This document shows positions 43,427 to 51,524 of a DNA stretch of 64,000 nt, piece after piece (positions within the stretch are counted from its first letter, which is position 1; every line of letters starts with the position of its first letter). The notes under the pieces are model-generated. The model made no database searches and was not told where the DNA came from. It saw only the letters and a program-made list of their open reading frames with translations. The position numbers and the translations under genes are program-made. This DNA comes from Hymenobacter sp. H14-R3 (GTDB lineage: Bacteria; Bacteroidota; Bacteroidia; Cytophagales; Hymenobacteraceae): positions 1 through 64,000 of the forward strand of contig NZ_JASITD010000005.1 of the NCBI RefSeq assembly GCF_030063445.1. The letters are read 5' to 3'.

Positions 43427-44422
43427 ATGACGCCCACCACCTCCGAAATCCTCTTCTACCAGTCGCCCGACGGCCAGGTTCGCCTTGATGTGCAGCTCGA
43501 CCACGATACCGTGTGGCTCAGCCAAGTGCAAATGGCGGAGCTATTTGGCACAACCAAGCAGAACGTGAGCCTGCACACGCGCAACGTATTCAAAGAAAGT
43601 GAGTTGCAAGAAAAAGCAGTTGTCAAGGAATCCTTGACAACTGCCGCCGACGGCAAAAACTACCGTACCAAATACTACAACCTCGACGTGATTATCTCGG
43701 TAGGCTACCGGGTAAAATCGGCGCGGGGCACCAGCTTCCGGCAGTGGGCTACGCAGGTGCTGCGGCAGTACCTGGTGCAGGGCTACGCCCTCAATGAGCA
43801 GCGCCTGCGTCAAAGCCAGCGCCAGTTGGCCGACCTCAAGCGCCTGGTGCAGTTACAGGCTGAAGTCGCTGCCAGCCAAGAGCTGACCACCGACCAGTCG
43901 CAGGCGCTGCTGCGGGTGCTCGGCGACTACGCCCGCGCCCTCGACGTGCTCGACCAATATGACCACCAGCGCCTGCGCGTGGCCCCCGAGACCGTGGCTT
44001 CTACCGAGGGGTTTGAGCTGACCGTGGCGGAGGCCCGGCAGGCCATCGACGCGTTGCGGGCGCAATTTGGTGGTTCTGAGCTGTTTGGCCGCGAAAAAGA
44101 CCAATCATTCGAAAGCTCGGTGCGTACCATTTACCAGAGCTTCGATGGGCACACCTTGTACCCGAGCGTGGAGGAAAAGGCCGCCAACCTGTTGTATTTC
44201 GTGGTAAAAAACCATTCGTTTTCGGATGGTAACAAGCGTATTGCGGCCTTCCTGTTCGTCTACTTTCTCGACCGTAACCACTGCCTGTACCGCGCCGACG
44301 GCACCCGGCGCCTGGCCGACAATGCCCTGGTGGCCCTGACCTTGCTCATTGCCGAGAGCCGCCCCGAGGACAAAGACGTAATGGCCACGTTGGTCGTGAA
44401 CCTCATCAACGACGAGAACTAG
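43427..44422 (+). CDS. RhuM-Fic/Doc fusion protein
   Basis: 331 residues from ATG 43427, chosen because RhuM proteins start just before EILFYQSPDG; an ATG at 43394 would add 11 residues. Residues 5-120 are a RhuM domain (TVWLSQVQMAELFGTTKQNV, KYYNLDVIISVGYRV), a helical linker follows, and 200-331 are a Doc-like Fic domain with catalytic loop HSFSDGNKR at 263-271. The N-terminal part looks like a DNA-binding or prophage-antirepressor module; the Fic part may phosphorylate or AMPylate a target. No separate antitoxin gene is adjacent. Its stop overlaps that of the convergent GT9 gene on CTAG. Confidence 0.9.
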   Translation: MTPTTSEILFYQSPDGQVRLDVQLDHDTVWLSQVQMAELFGTTKQNVSLHTRNVFKESELQEKAVVKESLTTAADGKNYRTKYYNLDVIISVGYRVKSARGTSFRQWATQVLRQYLVQGYALNEQRLRQSQRQLADLKRLVQLQAEVAASQELTTDQSQALLRVLGDYARALDVLDQYDHQRLRVAPETVASTEGFELTVAEARQAIDALRAQFGGSELFGREKDQSFESSVRTIYQSFDGHTLYPSVEEKAANLLYFVVKNHSFSDGNKRIAAFLFVYFLDRNHCLYRADGTRRLADNALVALTLLIAESRPEDKDVMATLVVNLINDEN

Positions 44423-45393
44423 CCCAGGGCCGGCCAATCCCTGCCCAAAGCCTGCTCGCGCATGCACTTGAAATGTCCCTGTGGGCACTGGGCGAAGCCG
44501 ATTTTGGAGCACGGCCGGCAACTCAGCCCCAGCACTTCCAGCGCTTCAAAACGAGTGCGATACGGGTACATGCCGAACTGCGGCACCGTATTACCCCACA
44601 CGCTGTAAATTTCCTTTTTGAACGCCGAGGCGATGTGCATGAGCCCCGTGTCGTGGCTTATTACAAACTGCGCCTGCCGCAGCAGCGAGGCCGATTGGTG
44701 CAATGAAAACCGCCCGCACCCGTTGAAAATGAGCGACTTGGCCGCCAGCACAATAACGTGGCCGGTGCTCTCATCCTCGGGTCCGCCGAGGAGTACCACG
44801 GGGCGCGGGGCCAGGTTTTGCACCAACTCGATGAGCTTTTCGACGGGTAGGCGCTTGGTGGCGTGCTGCGCCCCGATGGCCACCGCCACGTACCGCTGGG
44901 GCCGGAAGCCGGCCGGTAAGTCGGCCGCCAAATCGACTTCCTGGCTGGCCGGAATGAAGTAGTCGAGCCCCGCGCCATCGTCGCGGATGCCCAGCGGCGC
45001 GGCCGCCGCCCGGTAGCGGTCCACGATGTGCACGGGCGGCAGCTGGTTGATTTTGAAGCGCACCAGCAGGTATTTCTGCCAGTTGAGCTTGTCGAAGGCC
45101 CGGCCCGGCACGCCCGGCAATTGCCAGCGGATAAGTCTGGTACGCAGGTTGTTATGTAAATCAACGATGAAGTCGAACCGCTCGGCGCGCAGCTCACGCA
45201 CCAGCTCGCCCAGGCTGCCGCCGAGCAAGTGCAGCTTATCCACGTAGGGGCTGGCCTCGAACAGGCTGCGGTAGACAGGCTTGGTGGCAAAATGCACCTG
45301 CGCGCCCGGCAGCTGGGTTTTCAGCTGCCGCACTACTGGCGTAGTGAGTACGATGTCGCCGATGGAGGAGAAGCGGAGAACGAGGATTTTCAT
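44419..45393 (-). CDS. Glycosyltransferase family 9, heptosyltransferase-like
   Basis: 324 residues. N-terminal MKILVLRFSSIGDIVLTTPV is the GT9 start (RxSxxGDxxxxTP), and the C-terminal half has the ADP-heptose-binding GGPEDE and SHDTGLMHIASA motifs. Likely adds a heptose or related sugar to the lipopolysaccharide core on the inner face of the inner membrane. Four cysteines near the end (CRPCSK, CPQGHFKC) are usual in this subgroup. Convergent with the RhuM-Fic gene; the stops overlap. Confidence 0.9.
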   Translation of the reverse strand: MKILVLRFSSIGDIVLTTPVVRQLKTQLPGAQVHFATKPVYRSLFEASPYVDKLHLLGGSLGELVRELRAERFDFIVDLHNNLRTRLIRWQLPGVPGRAFDKLNWQKYLLVRFKINQLPPVHIVDRYRAAAAPLGIRDDGAGLDYFIPASQEVDLAADLPAGFRPQRYVAVAIGAQHATKRLPVEKLIELVQNLAPRPVVLLGGPEDESTGHVIVLAAKSLIFNGCGRFSLHQSASLLRQAQFVISHDTGLMHIASAFKKEIYSVWGNTVPQFGMYPYRTRFEALEVLGLSCRPCSKIGFAQCPQGHFKCMREQALGRDWPALG

Positions 45394-45400
45394 GGGAAAT

Positions 45401-45481
45401 GTAGCGTGGACTCTGTGAGTCCGCGCGTTGAACGGACTCTGCCTTACGTACCCACGCGCGGACTTGCAGAGTCCGCGCTAC
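45401..45481. repeat. Inverted repeat (family 4) that includes the polX stop codon
   Basis: GTAGCGTGGACTCTGTGAGT on the left and GGACTTGCAGAGTCCGCGCTAC on the right pair with few mismatches, with extra GCGCGTTG/ACGCGCGG pairing inside. The polX stop (CTA on the plus strand, 45478-45480) is within the right arm. Confidence 0.85.
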
Positions 45482-47193
45482 CGCTTGGCTTTGCGCGCCG
45501 CGAAGTACGCCGCGGCCTCATCCACCGACTTCGTGTTAAAGGTCATCTCCTTGGTTAGCATGCCTTTGCGGCCGGCCAGCACGCCGTAGCGCATGTCGGC
45601 GTAGCCGTTGGTGTGGTGGGCGTCGGGGTTGATGCTGAGCTGCACGCCCTGGCCGATGGCGTAGCGCACCCAGCGCCAGTCGAGGTCGAGCCGCCAGGGG
45701 TTGGCGTTGATTTCGATAATGACCTGGTGCTCAGCGCAGGCGTCAATAACGGCTTTAAAATCAATGGGATAACCGGCGCGGCGCAGTAGCAGCCGGCCGG
45801 TGGGGTGGCCCAGCATGGTGCAGTGTGGGTTGGCAATAGCGGCCAGCAGGCGCTCGGTGGCGCGCTGCTCATCCATCTTCAAATTGGAGTGGATGCTGGC
45901 CACAATGAAGTCGAACGAGTTGCGTAGCTCGGCGTCATAATCGAGGCTGCCATCGCCCAGAATATCGGCCTCAATGCCCTTAAAAATGCGGAACGGGGCT
46001 AGCTCGGCGTTCAGCTCGTCGATTTCGCGCTGCTGCTGGCGCACGCGCTCCGGCCCCAGGCCGTTGGCGTAGTGCGCGGCCTGCGAGTGGTCGCAGATGC
46101 CGAGGTACTCGTAGCCCGCATCGCGCAGGAAGGTGGCCATCTGGCGCAGCGAGTGGTTGCCGTCGGAGTAGGTGCTGTGGTTGTGCAGCGAGCCGCGCAA
46201 GTCGCTGTCTTGCAACAGAGTGGGTATTTTACGCTCGGCGGCCAGCTCGATTTCGCCTAGGCCCTCGCGCAGTTCGGGCACCACGTATTGCAGGCCGGCT
46301 TGCTCGTACAGGGCCTCCTCGCTGGCAAAGGCCTCGCGCTTAGCCCATTGGCGCAGTGTGGTGGGTTGGCCGGGGCCGGCCGAGGGCAGCGACGCGCCGA
46401 GGTGCGCCTCGTTGCCGGTGGCTGCAAACAGCTGATTCACAAAGTCTTCGATGGCCACGGCGCGCACGGTTACGCCCACGCCCGAGTCGGCGGCGGTGCC
46501 GCGCCAGGCCCAGGGGCCCGAGCGGCGCGCGTCGGCGCGCAGGCCGGGGGCGGCGTTGAGCAGCGCGTGAACAGGGGCAGGGTCGGGCGTGGCCACTAGT
46601 ATTTCCACGGTTTCCACTATTTCGAGGGCGCGGCGCACCTCGCCGGCGGCGGCGGCCTGGGTCACGCCGGGCACCTGGCGCAGGCGCTCAACCAGGTCGT
46701 TGGCCAGCTGCTCGGCCTGCGAAAACAGCAGCTTGCCGGCGCTCTGGTCCGTGAAAGCCAGCGCGGCCAAGATGCTTTCCTGGGTTTTGGCCCCGAAACC
46801 CTTGAGCTTGGCCACGAGGCCCGCCTCGGCGGCTTCGCGCAGCTGGTCGGGGCTTTCAATGCCGGCATCGCGCCACAGGGCGCGCACCTTCTTGGGGCCG
46901 ATGCCCTTGATATTCAGTAGCTCTACGACGCCGGTGGGCGTGGTGTCGAGCAGCTCTTGCAGCTCTTTGAAGGTGCCGGTATCGAGCAGCTCGGCTACTT
47001 TGGCGGCCTGGGTTTTGCTCAGGCCAGTGCGGTCGGGCAGGCCGGGGCGCTCCACTTCGGCCACCGGAAACTCCAGCTGCTCCAGGGCCGTGACGGTGCC
47101 TTCGTAGGCCCTGATTTTGAAGGGATTTTCGTCGTGCAGCTCCAGCAGCTGAGCCGTGAGCTTGAAGGCTTTGATGAGGGCGCGGTTATCCAC
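45478..47193 (-). CDS. polX: PolX-family protein with PHP domain and degenerate polymerase site
   Basis: 571 residues. Residues 1-150 carry helix-hairpin-helix motifs (LLNIKGIGPKKVRALW). The polymerase-beta motif GSxRRxxxxxxDxD reads GEVRRALEIVETVE at 184-197: Ser is Glu, both metal Asp are replaced (Thr195, Glu197) and the third Asp is Thr242. The C-terminal PHP domain keeps its metal ligands (HNHSTYSDGNH, CDHSQAAHY, GIEADI, NPDAHH). It is therefore probably a PHP nuclease or phosphatase acting in DNA repair rather than a polymerase. polX is the family name, not proof of polymerase activity. Confidence 0.9.
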   Translation of the reverse strand: MDNRALIKAFKLTAQLLELHDENPFKIRAYEGTVTALEQLEFPVAEVERPGLPDRTGLSKTQAAKVAELLDTGTFKELQELLDTTPTGVVELLNIKGIGPKKVRALWRDAGIESPDQLREAAEAGLVAKLKGFGAKTQESILAALAFTDQSAGKLLFSQAEQLANDLVERLRQVPGVTQAAAAGEVRRALEIVETVEILVATPDPAPVHALLNAAPGLRADARRSGPWAWRGTAADSGVGVTVRAVAIEDFVNQLFAATGNEAHLGASLPSAGPGQPTTLRQWAKREAFASEEALYEQAGLQYVVPELREGLGEIELAAERKIPTLLQDSDLRGSLHNHSTYSDGNHSLRQMATFLRDAGYEYLGICDHSQAAHYANGLGPERVRQQQREIDELNAELAPFRIFKGIEADILGDGSLDYDAELRNSFDFIVASIHSNLKMDEQRATERLLAAIANPHCTMLGHPTGRLLLRRAGYPIDFKAVIDACAEHQVIIEINANPWRLDLDWRWVRYAIGQGVQLSINPDAHHTNGYADMRYGVLAGRKGMLTKEMTFNTKSVDEAAAYFAARKAKR

Positions 47194-47405
47194 TTTTTCA
47201 ATTATCTAGTAACAGGGACCAATTAGCAATGCGGGTAAATTGATGATTATCAAGCATATTAGTTAGAAAATGCCTGGTTCTCAAAATATACCTGGGGCAT
47301 CGTGTGCAAAACTTGCTGGCCCACGGCGCACTGGCTAACTGGTACGTCAAAAGTACGGCGCAGGACAGGGGCGGGCCGCCCAAAATTCGCGTACTTGCGC
47401 TTCTC

Positions 47406-47873
47406 ATGCGTTCCATCTTGCCCTGGCGCGGGTGGCTGGCCGGCCTGCTGGGGCTGGCTGGCTGTAGCACCCCTAGCCCCGACCACCCGGCCCAGCTGCC
47501 CCTCGGCACCCTGGCCGCCCTGCGCGGCACCTGGCTACTCGTGCCCGAAGCCAGCCACGCCGACACGCTCACCTACCGGCCCAATACCTACCGCTTTCGC
47601 TACCGGCCGGCCGGGCGGCCGGGCTTCCAGCTGGGGCTAGCCGGGCGCTTTACGCGCTACGACACGGTGGCCGGCGGCGGCCTGGTAGCTCAGGAAGGCA
47701 CCTGGGTCGAAACCAGCACCGGCCGCTTGCTCATCCACTTGCCCGAGCTGGAGCCCACTGCCCCCGACTACGAGCTGGAACTGCTGACCTACGATAAGCA
47801 GGTGCTCCAGCTGCGCCGCCTTACCAAGCGGCCCGCCGTCGAAATTATCCGCAACCAGGGAGCCACCAATTAG
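47406..47873 (+). CDS. Lipoprotein of unknown function
   Basis: 155 residues from ATG 47406 (MRSILPWRGWLAGLLGLAGC); the frame upstream to 47304 is rejected because it would bury the signal peptide. Lipobox GLAGC gives a lipidated Cys20. The mature part is beta-rich (TWLLVPE, TYRFRYRP, YELELLTYDKQVLQLRRL), like small lipocalin-type lipoproteins in Bacteroidota that score GTW at the first strand. Sixteen bases before the EVE gene, so perhaps cotranscribed. Confidence 0.75.
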   Translation: MRSILPWRGWLAGLLGLAGCSTPSPDHPAQLPLGTLAALRGTWLLVPEASHADTLTYRPNTYRFRYRPAGRPGFQLGLAGRFTRYDTVAGGGLVAQEGTWVETSTGRLLIHLPELEPTAPDYELELLTYDKQVLQLRRLTKRPAVEIIRNQGATN

Positions 47874-47889
47874 CCTGAACTTTGCGGCC

Positions 47890-48300
47890 ATGAATTATTG
47901 GCTCGTTAAATCTGAACCCGAAGCTTACTCCTGGGCCGACTTTGTGCGCGACGGCGGCACCGACTGGACGGGCGTGCGCAACTACCAGGCCCGCAATAAC
48001 TTGCAGGCCATGCAGCCCGGCGACCTCGCCTTGTTCTACCACAGCGTGAGCGAAAAAGCGGTGGTGGGCGTGGCCCTTGTACACGCCGCCCACGCCCCCG
48101 ACGCCACCGCCGAGGCCGGCAGCCCCTGGGTAGCCGTGCACCTGCGGCCCCACGCGCCGCTCACCCGCCCCGTGCCACTAGCCGCCCTCAAGGCCGAGCC
48201 CCGGCTGGCCCAGCTGGGCCTGCTGCGCCAGTCGCGCCTCTCGGTCACGCCCGTGCGCCCCGAGGACTTCGACTTGGTGCTGGAGCTCAGTGAGCGGTAG
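47890..48300 (+). CDS. EVE-domain protein
   Basis: 136 residues. MNYWLVKSEPEAYSWADF, the DWTGVRNYQARNNL segment, GDLALFYHS and the C-terminal LSVTPVRPEDFDLVLEL are the conserved parts of EVE (PUA-like) proteins related to human THYN1. The fold is thought to bind modified bases in DNA or RNA. Length is normal for a stand-alone EVE protein. An imperfect promoter element GAACTTTG ends five bases before the ATG, so the mRNA may be leaderless. Confidence 0.93.
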   Translation: MNYWLVKSEPEAYSWADFVRDGGTDWTGVRNYQARNNLQAMQPGDLALFYHSVSEKAVVGVALVHAAHAPDATAEAGSPWVAVHLRPHAPLTRPVPLAALKAEPRLAQLGLLRQSRLSVTPVRPEDFDLVLELSER

Positions 48301-48328
48301 GGGATGGAGGGGGTAGTTGGTAGGACAG

Positions 48329-48365
48329 CCGTTTGTCATTGCGAGCGCAACGCAATGACAAATGG
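48329..48365. repeat. Short hairpin related to repeat family 2
   Basis: CCGTTTGTCATTGCG and CGCAATGACAAATGG pair with one mismatch around AGCGCAA. The CATTGCGAGCGCAACGCA core matches the outer arm of the repeat at 54708. Confidence 0.75.
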
Positions 48366-48462
48366 CTTTTGCGTAAGCCTTGCCAATTACCTGTGGCTCA
48401 CTGCTTATCTTCGTAACAGCCCGTTTAACTATTCGCGCCTGGGCTGCGTTGCGAAGCCAGCT

Positions 48463-50070
48463 ATGAAACACTTCTTCGCTTTTGGGTGCTGCCTTTGTTT
48501 ACTGCCGCTAGGGCTGTGGGCGCAGCGACCCCTGCCGCCCCCCCCGCTCGATGCCCCCAAGCAGCTGGCCCGCACCGAGCTGCTGCTCGACCCCAATACC
48601 GACGAGGTGCAGGTGCAAGCCCTGCCCGCCGACACGGCCGTGGTGCTGCTCATTCGGCACGAAGGCCCCGGTATGGCCCGCAAGCCCCAGTATGTTTTTC
48701 AGCAGTACGGGGCCGACCTGCGCCTGCGCCGCGAGGTGGCCGTAGACATACCGCCCGAGTACGAGGTGCAGCGCCTCTGCGCCGAGCCGGGGGTGGTGTA
48801 TGCCCTGTTTCGGACGCCCGCCACGCCGGGCCGGCTGCTGGCCGTGGCCTACGACGCGCGCGGCGGCCAGGTGCGCGCCCAAACCTTCGATACCAAGCTG
48901 AGCCGCGACGTGGTGAGCCTCAAGGCCATGGGCGGGCGGCTGCTCGTCAACGTTACCCTCAGCGACCAGCTGCACCAAACCGTGCTGCTGCTCAACGTGG
49001 CCGATGGGCAGTTTCAATTCCTATCATCTCTGTATGAGCCGCTTAACACCGAGCTTACCAGCGTGGCCGACCGCCCCGCCGGCCGCGCCGAATTCGTGCT
49101 CAGCCAAAGCAACGGCCGCAAGCAGCGCCTGCTGCTCAAGCGCCTCTCGGCCGAGCATGGCCAGCTGCTGAACTCGGAGCTGGTGCAAACCGAGAGCGAG
49201 CGCAGCCTGCTCACCGCCCAGCTCAGCTCGCCCGAGGACACGACCGCGCGGCTGCTGGCCGGCACCTACGGCCTGCGCGGCCTGCAATACGCCCAGGGCC
49301 TGTTTGCCACCGACCTCACCACGCGCTCGGCCGCCACGCCCGACAGCCGGCCCGCGCTGCGCTTCTACGATTTCAAGCGCTTCCGGCACTTTTTCGACTA
49401 CCTCAACCCGCCCCACGAGGCCCGCCTGCGCGGCCGCGCCGCCCGCCGCGAAACCCGCGAGGCCAGCCCCCTGCACTGGCACTACCACCTGCTGCTGCAC
49501 GAGCTGCTGCGGCAGCCCGACGGCGGCTATACTCTGGTGGCCGAGGTCTACACGCCCCAGTACAACTACTCGTCGTACGGCGGTGGCATGCTGAGCCCGT
49601 ATTCCGTTACGGGCCACAACTCCCTGGGGGCCTTCAATAACTTCAACCCGTATACCAACTACGGCTCCAGCCGCACGTTTATCGGCTTTCGGACCACGCA
49701 CGTGCTGGTGTGCGGCTTTGATGCCAAAGGCAACCTGCTGTGGGACAATGCCTTCGTAACCCAGCCCGGCCTGGTGCGCTCCGAGCTGGAGGCCGCCGTG
49801 CAGCCCCTGCCCCTGGCCGATGGCCGCCTGGTACTGGCCTACATGTTGGATAATGAGGTGCACTACAAGCGCATCAGCCAGGGTGAGGCGGGCCCCAATG
49901 ACACCAAGGTAGAGCTGCTCACCGGCCCCACCGAAAAGGTGCTCGACGTGCGCCAGCCTGACCTTTTTCCTTGGGGCGATAACAAGTACATTGCCAGCGG
50001 CTTCCAGAAGATTAAGGTCGAGCACGGCCTGGAGCGCCAGGTGTTCTTTTTGCAGGTGCTGCACTTCTAG
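48463..50070 (+). CDS. Large exported protein of unknown function
   Basis: 535 residues from ATG 48463 (MKHFFAFGCCLCLLPLGLWAQ); the frame upstream reads through a repeat and is not coding. After the signal peptide the protein is rich in short strands with repeated motifs of the kind VVYALFR, LLAVAYDARGG, LVCGFDAKGNLLWDNAF, suggesting a beta-propeller-like fold. A Tyr/Ser/Gly-rich loop (YNYSSYGGGMLSPYS) lies near 370. No T9SS tail and no lipobox. Family not recognised. rnhB follows 76 bases downstream. Confidence 0.75.
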   Translation: MKHFFAFGCCLCLLPLGLWAQRPLPPPPLDAPKQLARTELLLDPNTDEVQVQALPADTAVVLLIRHEGPGMARKPQYVFQQYGADLRLRREVAVDIPPEYEVQRLCAEPGVVYALFRTPATPGRLLAVAYDARGGQVRAQTFDTKLSRDVVSLKAMGGRLLVNVTLSDQLHQTVLLLNVADGQFQFLSSLYEPLNTELTSVADRPAGRAEFVLSQSNGRKQRLLLKRLSAEHGQLLNSELVQTESERSLLTAQLSSPEDTTARLLAGTYGLRGLQYAQGLFATDLTTRSAATPDSRPALRFYDFKRFRHFFDYLNPPHEARLRGRAARRETREASPLHWHYHLLLHELLRQPDGGYTLVAEVYTPQYNYSSYGGGMLSPYSVTGHNSLGAFNNFNPYTNYGSSRTFIGFRTTHVLVCGFDAKGNLLWDNAFVTQPGLVRSELEAAVQPLPLADGRLVLAYMLDNEVHYKRISQGEAGPNDTKVELLTGPTEKVLDVRQPDLFPWGDNKYIASGFQKIKVEHGLERQVFFLQVLHF

Positions 50071-50146
50071 CCGCGCCGCAAAGGGCGGGGTGGGCCGACC
50101 TTTGCAGGCCCGCTCGCCCCTTGTTTATGGGCGCGGCCAAGTACCT

Positions 50147-50758
50147 ATGCCGTCACTTTTTCCGGCCGGGCCGCCTGCGGCGGGCCTGCTGGCCACCCAC
50201 ACCGGCCACCCCCACGAAGCGGGCCTCGACGAGGCCGGGCGCGGCTGCCTGGCCGGCCCCGTGTTCGCGGCCGCCGTCATTTTGCCGCCCGATTTCAACC
50301 CGCCGTTTCTCAACGATTCCAAGCAGCTCACCGCCCGGCGGCGCGATGCCCTGCGCACGCTCATCTGCGCCGAGGCCGTGGCTTGGGCCGTGGGCGAGGC
50401 CTCCACGGCCGAAATAACGGCTATCAATATTGCGCAGGCCAGCTACTTGGCCATGCACCGGGCTGTGGCCGCGCTGGCCGTGCCCGCCGCCCACCTGCTG
50501 GTCGATGGCAACCGCTTCCGGCCCTACCCGGGCGTGGCGCACACCTGCGCCGTGGGCGGCGACGGCCGTTTCCGCCACATCGCGGCGGCCTCCATCCTGG
50601 CCAAGACCTTCCGCGACGAGCATATGCAGGCGCTGGCCTTGGAGTACCCGGCCTACGGCTGGGCGCAAAATGCCGGCTACCCCACCGCCGCGCACCGCGC
50701 CGCCATCCGCGAGCACGGCCCCACGCCGCACCACCGCATGGGTTTTAAATTATTGTAA
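50147..50758 (+). CDS. rnhB: Ribonuclease HII
   Basis: 203 residues from ATG 50147. LDEAGRGCLAGPVFAAAV (27-44) holds Asp28 and Glu29, the first active-site residues; DSKQL, LLVDGNRF with the next Asp, and ASILAKTFRDEHM complete the RNase HII pattern. Pro is replaced by Cys in the usual AGRGPLAGP. The enzyme removes single ribonucleotides from DNA and RNA of RNA-DNA hybrids. A GACCTTTG element, one base off the promoter consensus, lies near 50097-50104. Confidence 0.95.
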   Translation: MPSLFPAGPPAAGLLATHTGHPHEAGLDEAGRGCLAGPVFAAAVILPPDFNPPFLNDSKQLTARRRDALRTLICAEAVAWAVGEASTAEITAINIAQASYLAMHRAVAALAVPAAHLLVDGNRFRPYPGVAHTCAVGGDGRFRHIAAASILAKTFRDEHMQALALEYPAYGWAQNAGYPTAAHRAAIREHGPTPHHRMGFKLL

Positions 50759-50799
50759 TTAGTTGATAAACAAATTATTGTATATAGTCTACTGTTACG

Positions 50800-50962
50800 C
50801 TAGCCCCAGAGGGGCAACATGTCAATAGCAACCAAAAGCCCAAAAACACCCCAGCCCCGTAGGGGCGATACCAACCGCCTGCTTGCGATTAGTATCGCCC
50901 CTACGGGGCTGGTTATGTGGTGGTTAGCGTAGAGGTATTGACATATCGCCCCTCTGGGGCTA
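50800..50962. repeat. Nested double inverted repeat
   Basis: The outer arms (TAGCCCCAGAGGGGC at 50801 and GCCCCTCTGGGGCTA ending 50962, extended by CATGTCAATA/TATTGACATA) enclose an inner perfect 21-bp pair (50851-50871 and 50892-50912, CCAGCCCCGTAGGGGCGATA type). It fills the gap between rnhB and the response regulator and would fold as two stacked hairpins. Confidence 0.92.
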
Positions 50963-50988
50963 ATCCACAAAGTAAAGCAGCTTATTGA

Positions 50989-51444
50989 CTAGCTGTTCTT
51001 TAGCTTCAGCAAATCCAAAAACAGGCTGAAGCCATCCACAGTGCCGCCGCCTTCGCCGCCAAACGAGTCGAAGGTGAGGGGCTTGATGATGTAGCCGCTG
51101 ATACCCAGCTCGGCGGCCCCCGAGCGGTCCACGTCGAGGTCGGAGGTGGTCATAATGAACACGTTGAGGTCACGGAACTCGGGGTCGGCGCGCAGGATTT
51201 TGAGCAGCTCCAGGCCGTTGAGGCGGGGCATGTTCAGGTCGAGCATCACCAGGTTGGGGCGGCTGATTTTGGGTTCGCCATTTTCGCCACGCAGCATATT
51301 GAGGGCTTCGCTCCCATTACGGGCGTGCAGCATGGGCACGTTGATGTTTTGCTTACGAAGCTCCCGCTGCACATTCATGACGTCCATTTGGTCGTCTTCG
51401 ACGAGAAGAATGCTGGTTGAATCGGAGGAAGAAAGCGGGGACAT
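50989..51444 (-). CDS. Single-domain response regulator (Rcp1/CheY-like)
   Basis: 151 residues from ATG 51444. Receiver domain with acidic pocket VEDD (15-18), phosphoacceptor Asp69 in VMLDLNMP, switch Thr in MTTSD and Lys in GYIIKPL. No output domain. It resembles the receivers that partner bacteriophytochromes and other hybrid-free kinases. Third gene of the operon CZB protein - kinase - receiver (80 bases after the kinase), so it is probably phosphorylated by that kinase and passes the signal on by protein contact. Confidence 0.93.
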   Translation of the reverse strand: MSPLSSSDSTSILLVEDDQMDVMNVQRELRKQNINVPMLHARNGSEALNMLRGENGEPKISRPNLVMLDLNMPRLNGLELLKILRADPEFRDLNVFIMTTSDLDVDRSGAAELGISGYIIKPLTFDSFGGEGGGTVDGFSLFLDLLKLKNS

Positions 51445-51524
51445 GGGTAAACGGAAAAGCAACTTTGGCCAGTATAGGCAGGCTTTCTCTAACGAAAAGT
51501 AAGCTGGAAAGGATGCGCGCCCCG

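Noticed and set aside
48304..48462. Upstream extension of the 535-residue exported protein
   Set aside because: It reads through a repeat hairpin and would bury a good signal peptide.
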